Of a DNA stretch of 60,000 bases, positions 56,901 to 60,000 are shown one piece after another; the first letter of the stretch is position 1; every line of letters begins with the position of its first letter. The position numbers were made by a program, and so were the translations under genes. The notes under the pieces were generated by a model that searched no databases, was not told where the DNA came from, and saw only the letters and a program-made list of their open reading frames with translations. Source of the DNA: Cryptomeria japonica. Taxonomy: Eukaryota > Streptophyta > Pinopsida > Cupressales > Cupressaceae. The stretch covers positions 687,390,583-687,450,582 of the forward strand of contig NC_081412.1 in assembly GCF_030272615.1 (NCBI RefSeq). Reading direction: 5' to 3'.

Positions 56901-58116
56901 GGAGTTGATTGAATAACCTGACAGCTTCATCCCTGATTTCATCCTTATTAAGTAGAGTGCTATTTTCAACAATCAGTCTTGTGATTCTATTCGCTGCCTT
57001 GTGTTTTAGAGAAGCCATGTGGAAAAATTTAGTGTTTCTGTCCCTTGCCTTCAACCATATAGCCCTAGATCTCTGCCTCCAATAGATTTCTTCCCTAGAA
57101 ATAATGTTGCGGAGTTTGACTAGAACATCATCTTCCATGGCTTTGGAATACTTTTTGTAGCCTTCTTTCTATATTGAATTTTGGATCTGGTCCAGTTCCT
57201 CCTTTAGTTTTTTCTTTGAATCAAAGATATCACCAAAGACCTTCTTGTTCCAAATCTTAATGTTGGTTTTGATGTTTTTAAGTTTTTTAGCAACTTTATA
57301 CATGGTAGTTCCATTAACATCAAGATTCCACTAGTTAGCAATAGATCTTTCAAGATTAGGGTGGGAAGTCCACATCTTTTCGAACCGAAAAGGGAAACTC
57401 TGATTATTCCTAAAATTCTCAGCAACAAAAGAGATGGGATAATGGTCTGACCCAATTCTATTAATAACAGAAAGGGAGCATCTATGAGAAAGAATCCAAT
57501 CATTAGTAACAAGGGATCTATCAAGTCTTACCTCGATGAGATCTTCACCATCCCTTCGGTTAGACCAAGTGTAGGAAGTCCCATTGAGATCCATATCAAT
57601 GAGAGCATTGACATTAATAAAGTCCATCAAGTCAGATCTGCTATCTGGTTGAGCTTGACTGCCTCCAAATTTTTCAATGTCTTGCAGAGGAGTATTGAAA
57701 TCTCCCATCACAACCCAGCTATTCAATGGGAAGGAATTTCTTTTATGCTGAATTTTATTCCAGAATTTACCTCTAGCAGATTTGGAGTTAGGGGCATAGA
57801 TATTAGTGATGACACATTCCTTACCATCAATGATGCTTTTAGCTTTTAGGGATAAAATATTGCCATCAACATCAATCATATCTCCAGAGGTTGTGCTTTT
57901 ATTCCAGAAAATAGCAACCTCTCCAGAGGCTCCATTCGAGCTACTGCCACAAGCCCCTCCATTTTTAAAGAACTTTAATTTCTCCACTTTCTCTTTACTC
58001 ATTTTGGTTTCCTGAACCAGGATAATATCCAGTTTTTGATCTCGAATGAGGTTCCTTAATATATCTTGTTTATTGAGACCATTTAGGCCTCTGATATTCC
58101 AAGATATTACCTTCAT
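53930..58116 (-). pseudogene. LINE ORF2: endonuclease, reverse transcriptase, zf-RVT and RNase H
   Basis: The frame starts MKVISWNIRGLNG at 58,116. Residues ~1-230 form the APE-type endonuclease with SWNIRG, QETK, GDFN and GSDHYPI, all catalytic motifs in place. RT blocks lie around residues 490-740 (STFIALIPKV, FRPISLCNSFYKIISK, IKLDLAKAYDRVEW, RQGDPISPILF, then FVDDT where FADD is usual, at ~690). CELCQKEG with DRLFFHC near residue 1,080 is zf-RVT. The RNase H (54,420-53,960) has the D-E-D-D set: VNFDG, HAAEALAM, LEGDS and KVADIL. It would nick DNA and copy the LINE RNA. Stops at 57,331, 57,169, 56,701, 56,383, 54,728 and about 54,533, and a frameshift near 55,530, break it. Confidence 0.9.
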
Positions 58117-58184
58117 TTGGAAGCTTGAGGGCAGGATTCCTTGATAGTTCGCTGCCTTCCATCAGCTATGTTTTGCTTGCTCTC

Positions 58185-59827
58185 CTAGTCCCTATGCCAT
58201 TTCATAGTTTTGCGTCTTGGTGGGGATCTTGAAGCCCCAAAATTAGCCTTGGATCTGGTTCTGGTTTTTACTCCATTAAGGCCTCCTATCTTCTTGGTTT
58301 TAAATTTCTTTCCATTTCCTGTTGTGTTTTCTTCTTGTTCTTCTCTAGACTCATCTTGCATATTGCTCCATAGATCTTCTCTTTTCTGGGATGATGTAGT
58401 CATATTGACTCCTATGTTCTGGAATAAGGCATTTAAGTTTACCTGAGGCAATCCAAACTTGTTGTTCCTTCCCAGTTTTATTTCATGTTCTTGAAAATCA
58501 TCCTCTAGACAGTGTTCATCTTTTTTTGATATAGGTTCCTGAAAAGCCTCATGATGAGAATCAGTGATATTCTCAATCTCACCATCTTGAAGTGTCTCTT
58601 CACTGATTTCATTCTCCTTCACCTGTGTCTGTAGAGCCTCAAAGGTATTGACTGTTTTAATCTCAAACTCCCTAATTTCATTCTTTTTATTCCCCTTCAA
58701 AGGGGGGTTCTTAGGAGGGTGAGTGCTATATGCTTCTAGTGGTTCAGATATATTAATCGAGTTTCCACTTTTTCCTTCTAACTTGTTACAGCCTTTGTTA
58801 TTATTATTTTCTTTCCATACTTGTTTATGGATATTTGTCATCACTAGTTTTTTAGGGTTGCTGGGACAAGCCTTAGCCCAGTGACCAACTTTTTTGCAAG
58901 AAAAGAAAACAAAGGGGAGAGATTCGAATTCTGTTGACTGTTCCCATAACCCAAGTTTGGAATTTATGTCAATAGTGCTTGGGAGGTCCATATTCTGTGA
59001 TATGTTGACGCAGATACGCGCATACACCAATCTCTTGCAGGCTGCTGTCATGGGGTCTTCGCAACAAGCTCCCCAAAGGAGTTAGTGATTCTTGAGAAAA
59101 CATCCTCCACCCAGTATTCCAACGACAACCCAGGAAACCTAACCCACATTAGAGCAGATTCAAAGAAAGAATCATTGAGTTCCATGTTAGGAGACCATTT
59201 TCTAATAGAAAGAGAAGATTTGCCAAACATCTAGGGGCCACCACTTAAAGCAACTTCCATATCTTCCCTGCAGGAGAAAGAAAAAACAAAAAAGCGTCTA
59301 GGCAAGGCAGATACATCAACCTGTCCTTTCATTCTCCATTTTCTCTTAACAAAGGACCTAACATCCTCAATATTAGGTCGAGGTCCAACAAACTTCCCCA
59401 CCAAAGAAAAAGACATTAAAGAGATGCTATGATCAATAACTATATCAGGAATCTCAATCGCAAGTTTACCCGTTCTATTATCTGATATATCTTTCACAAA
59501 GGGGAAAGATGATTTACCAGTCGGTTTACTAGGTGCTTTTCTTGCAAAAAGACTATTCCAGGGTTTAGATATTCACCCCTCCTTGCTATTTTCCGAGTCA
59601 AACTGCACCGCCTTGGGGCTCGATTATTGGGAATCTTTTAAGTTTTCGTGATCGGGAGGAGGGTCCCGTATTTGTGGGTCCCCATCCTGCCTCCCACCCT
59701 CATCATCAGATGCTTGTCCTTGAGCTGTAGTGGATTCAGAACCAGAGGATCCAGCATCCCTGTTCCCTCCATTTCTCGATTTCAAATTTCCCATTGCAAA
59801 TGTTGTTCCCTCCGCTGTTCCCTCCAT
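58185..59827 (-). pseudogene. LINE ORF1: DUF4283-like, zinc-knuckle protein (broken)
   Basis: From the ATG at 59,827 the first ~67 residues are Ser/Gly/Asp-rich and end in a stop. The same frame resumes at 59,497 with the DUF4283-like core (MSFSLVGKFVGPRPNIEDVR, KWRMKGQVDVSALPRRFFVF, EDMEVALSGGP). A stop at 59,231 and a frameshift near 59,050 follow. The next segment has MTAACKRLVYARICV and the knuckle relic FFSCKKVGHWAKAC, whose first Cys is Phe. A long polar tail ends SPPRRKTMKWHRD. ORF1 proteins of this type bind LINE RNA. The gap to ORF2 is 68 bp. Confidence 0.85.
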
Positions 59828-60000
59828 TTTTAAGGTTCATCAAAGACTTTGTTAATAATATCTTTATTAATGTTATGAACTACCCACCTAATCAATTAAT
59901 TAGATTATCACTTATTATCTGACTTTCGCTGGGGTAACCTGCCATCCACTCTGGGCGCAACCCTTGCTCGAAAGCCATTCTCTCAAAGGACACTAAACAG
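59828..60000 (-). other. LINE 5' region, continues past the window
   Basis: This is 173 bp upstream of the ORF1 ATG on the minus strand. It is AT-rich next to the ORF and more GC-rich toward the window end (GGTTGCGCCCAGAGTGG). It is presumably the LINE 5' UTR. No start of the element is visible. Confidence 0.5.

Larger units (their letters stand above)
51878..60000 (-). mobile_element. Plant LINE with RNase H and a third ORF (runs off the window)
   Basis: The minus-strand order is a 5' region from 60,000, ORF1 (59,827-58,185), ORF2 (58,116-53,930), ORF3 (53,660-52,059) and a 3' end with CGGGTTTCGGGTCCCTTAAA then CTTTTTTTACTTAATC. That 3' end style is what I recall for plant LINEs with RNase H. 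The element has no LTRs. Each ORF carries stops or frameshifts, but the frames can be followed throughout. The far 5' end is not in the window and no target duplication could be checked. Confidence 0.85.

Overview
The window looks like a piece of a large, repeat-bloated seed-plant nuclear genome. A gymnosperm is most likely, but this is inference. The evidence is one short intron-containing host gene, long AT-rich spacers, a deep stack of nested LTR retrotransposons and a plant-type LINE. There is no bacterial or organellar gene organisation, and I saw no rRNA, tRNA or CRISPR structure.

Region 1 (1-11,290) holds the only convincing host gene. It has four exons on the plus strand (coding parts 1849-2106, 2299-2388, 2607-3004, 3241-3505), which join in frame into a 336-residue protein of unknown function. 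About 7.8 kb of AT-rich spacer with small tandem duplications follows.

Region 2 (about 11,290-47,584) is a nested transposon stack. The oldest layer, T1, is a plus-strand Ty1/Copia element so decayed that only fragments of gag, protease, integrase, reverse transcriptase and RNase H remain (40.03-46.02 kb). T2 is a minus-strand Copia element (11,498-37,739) with 2.5-kb LTRs and only a gag region; it sits inside the T1 5' LTR. A 5,478-bp Gypsy-type element (16,430-21,907) carrying only gag and protease sits inside T2's gag. T3 (25,071-37,401, minus strand) sits inside the T2 5' LTR. It is a Copia element arranged LTR-internal-LTR-internal-partial LTR. The T1 LTR also holds a solo LTR (37,792-39,387), and the T1 reverse transcriptase is split by a 1,112-bp terminal-inverted-repeat element full of palindromes (43,798-44,909). 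Most of these insertions are dated relative to each other by target-site duplications and by reading frames or LTR sequence that resume on the far side.

Region 3 (47,585-60,000) has 3.3 kb of spacer, a 1-kb LTR-like block (50,857-51,866), and an 8-kb minus-strand LINE running off the window end. Its ORF1 is a DUF4283-like, zinc-knuckle protein. ORF2 has endonuclease, reverse transcriptase, zf-RVT and RNase H domains. Unusually, a third open frame of about 530 codons (53,660-52,059) lies between the RNase H domain and the LINE 3' end. It has a globular N-terminal part and an acidic, lysine-rich, probably coiled-coil C-terminal part. This third ORF is the best candidate here for something undescribed.

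Functionally, two elements (the Gypsy element and T2) keep the capsid gene and the cis signals for replication but lack polymerase genes, so they would have to be copied by enzymes from other elements. T1 is a decayed, polymerase-bearing relative of T2. All the elements carry stop codons or frameshifts and look inactive as they stand.
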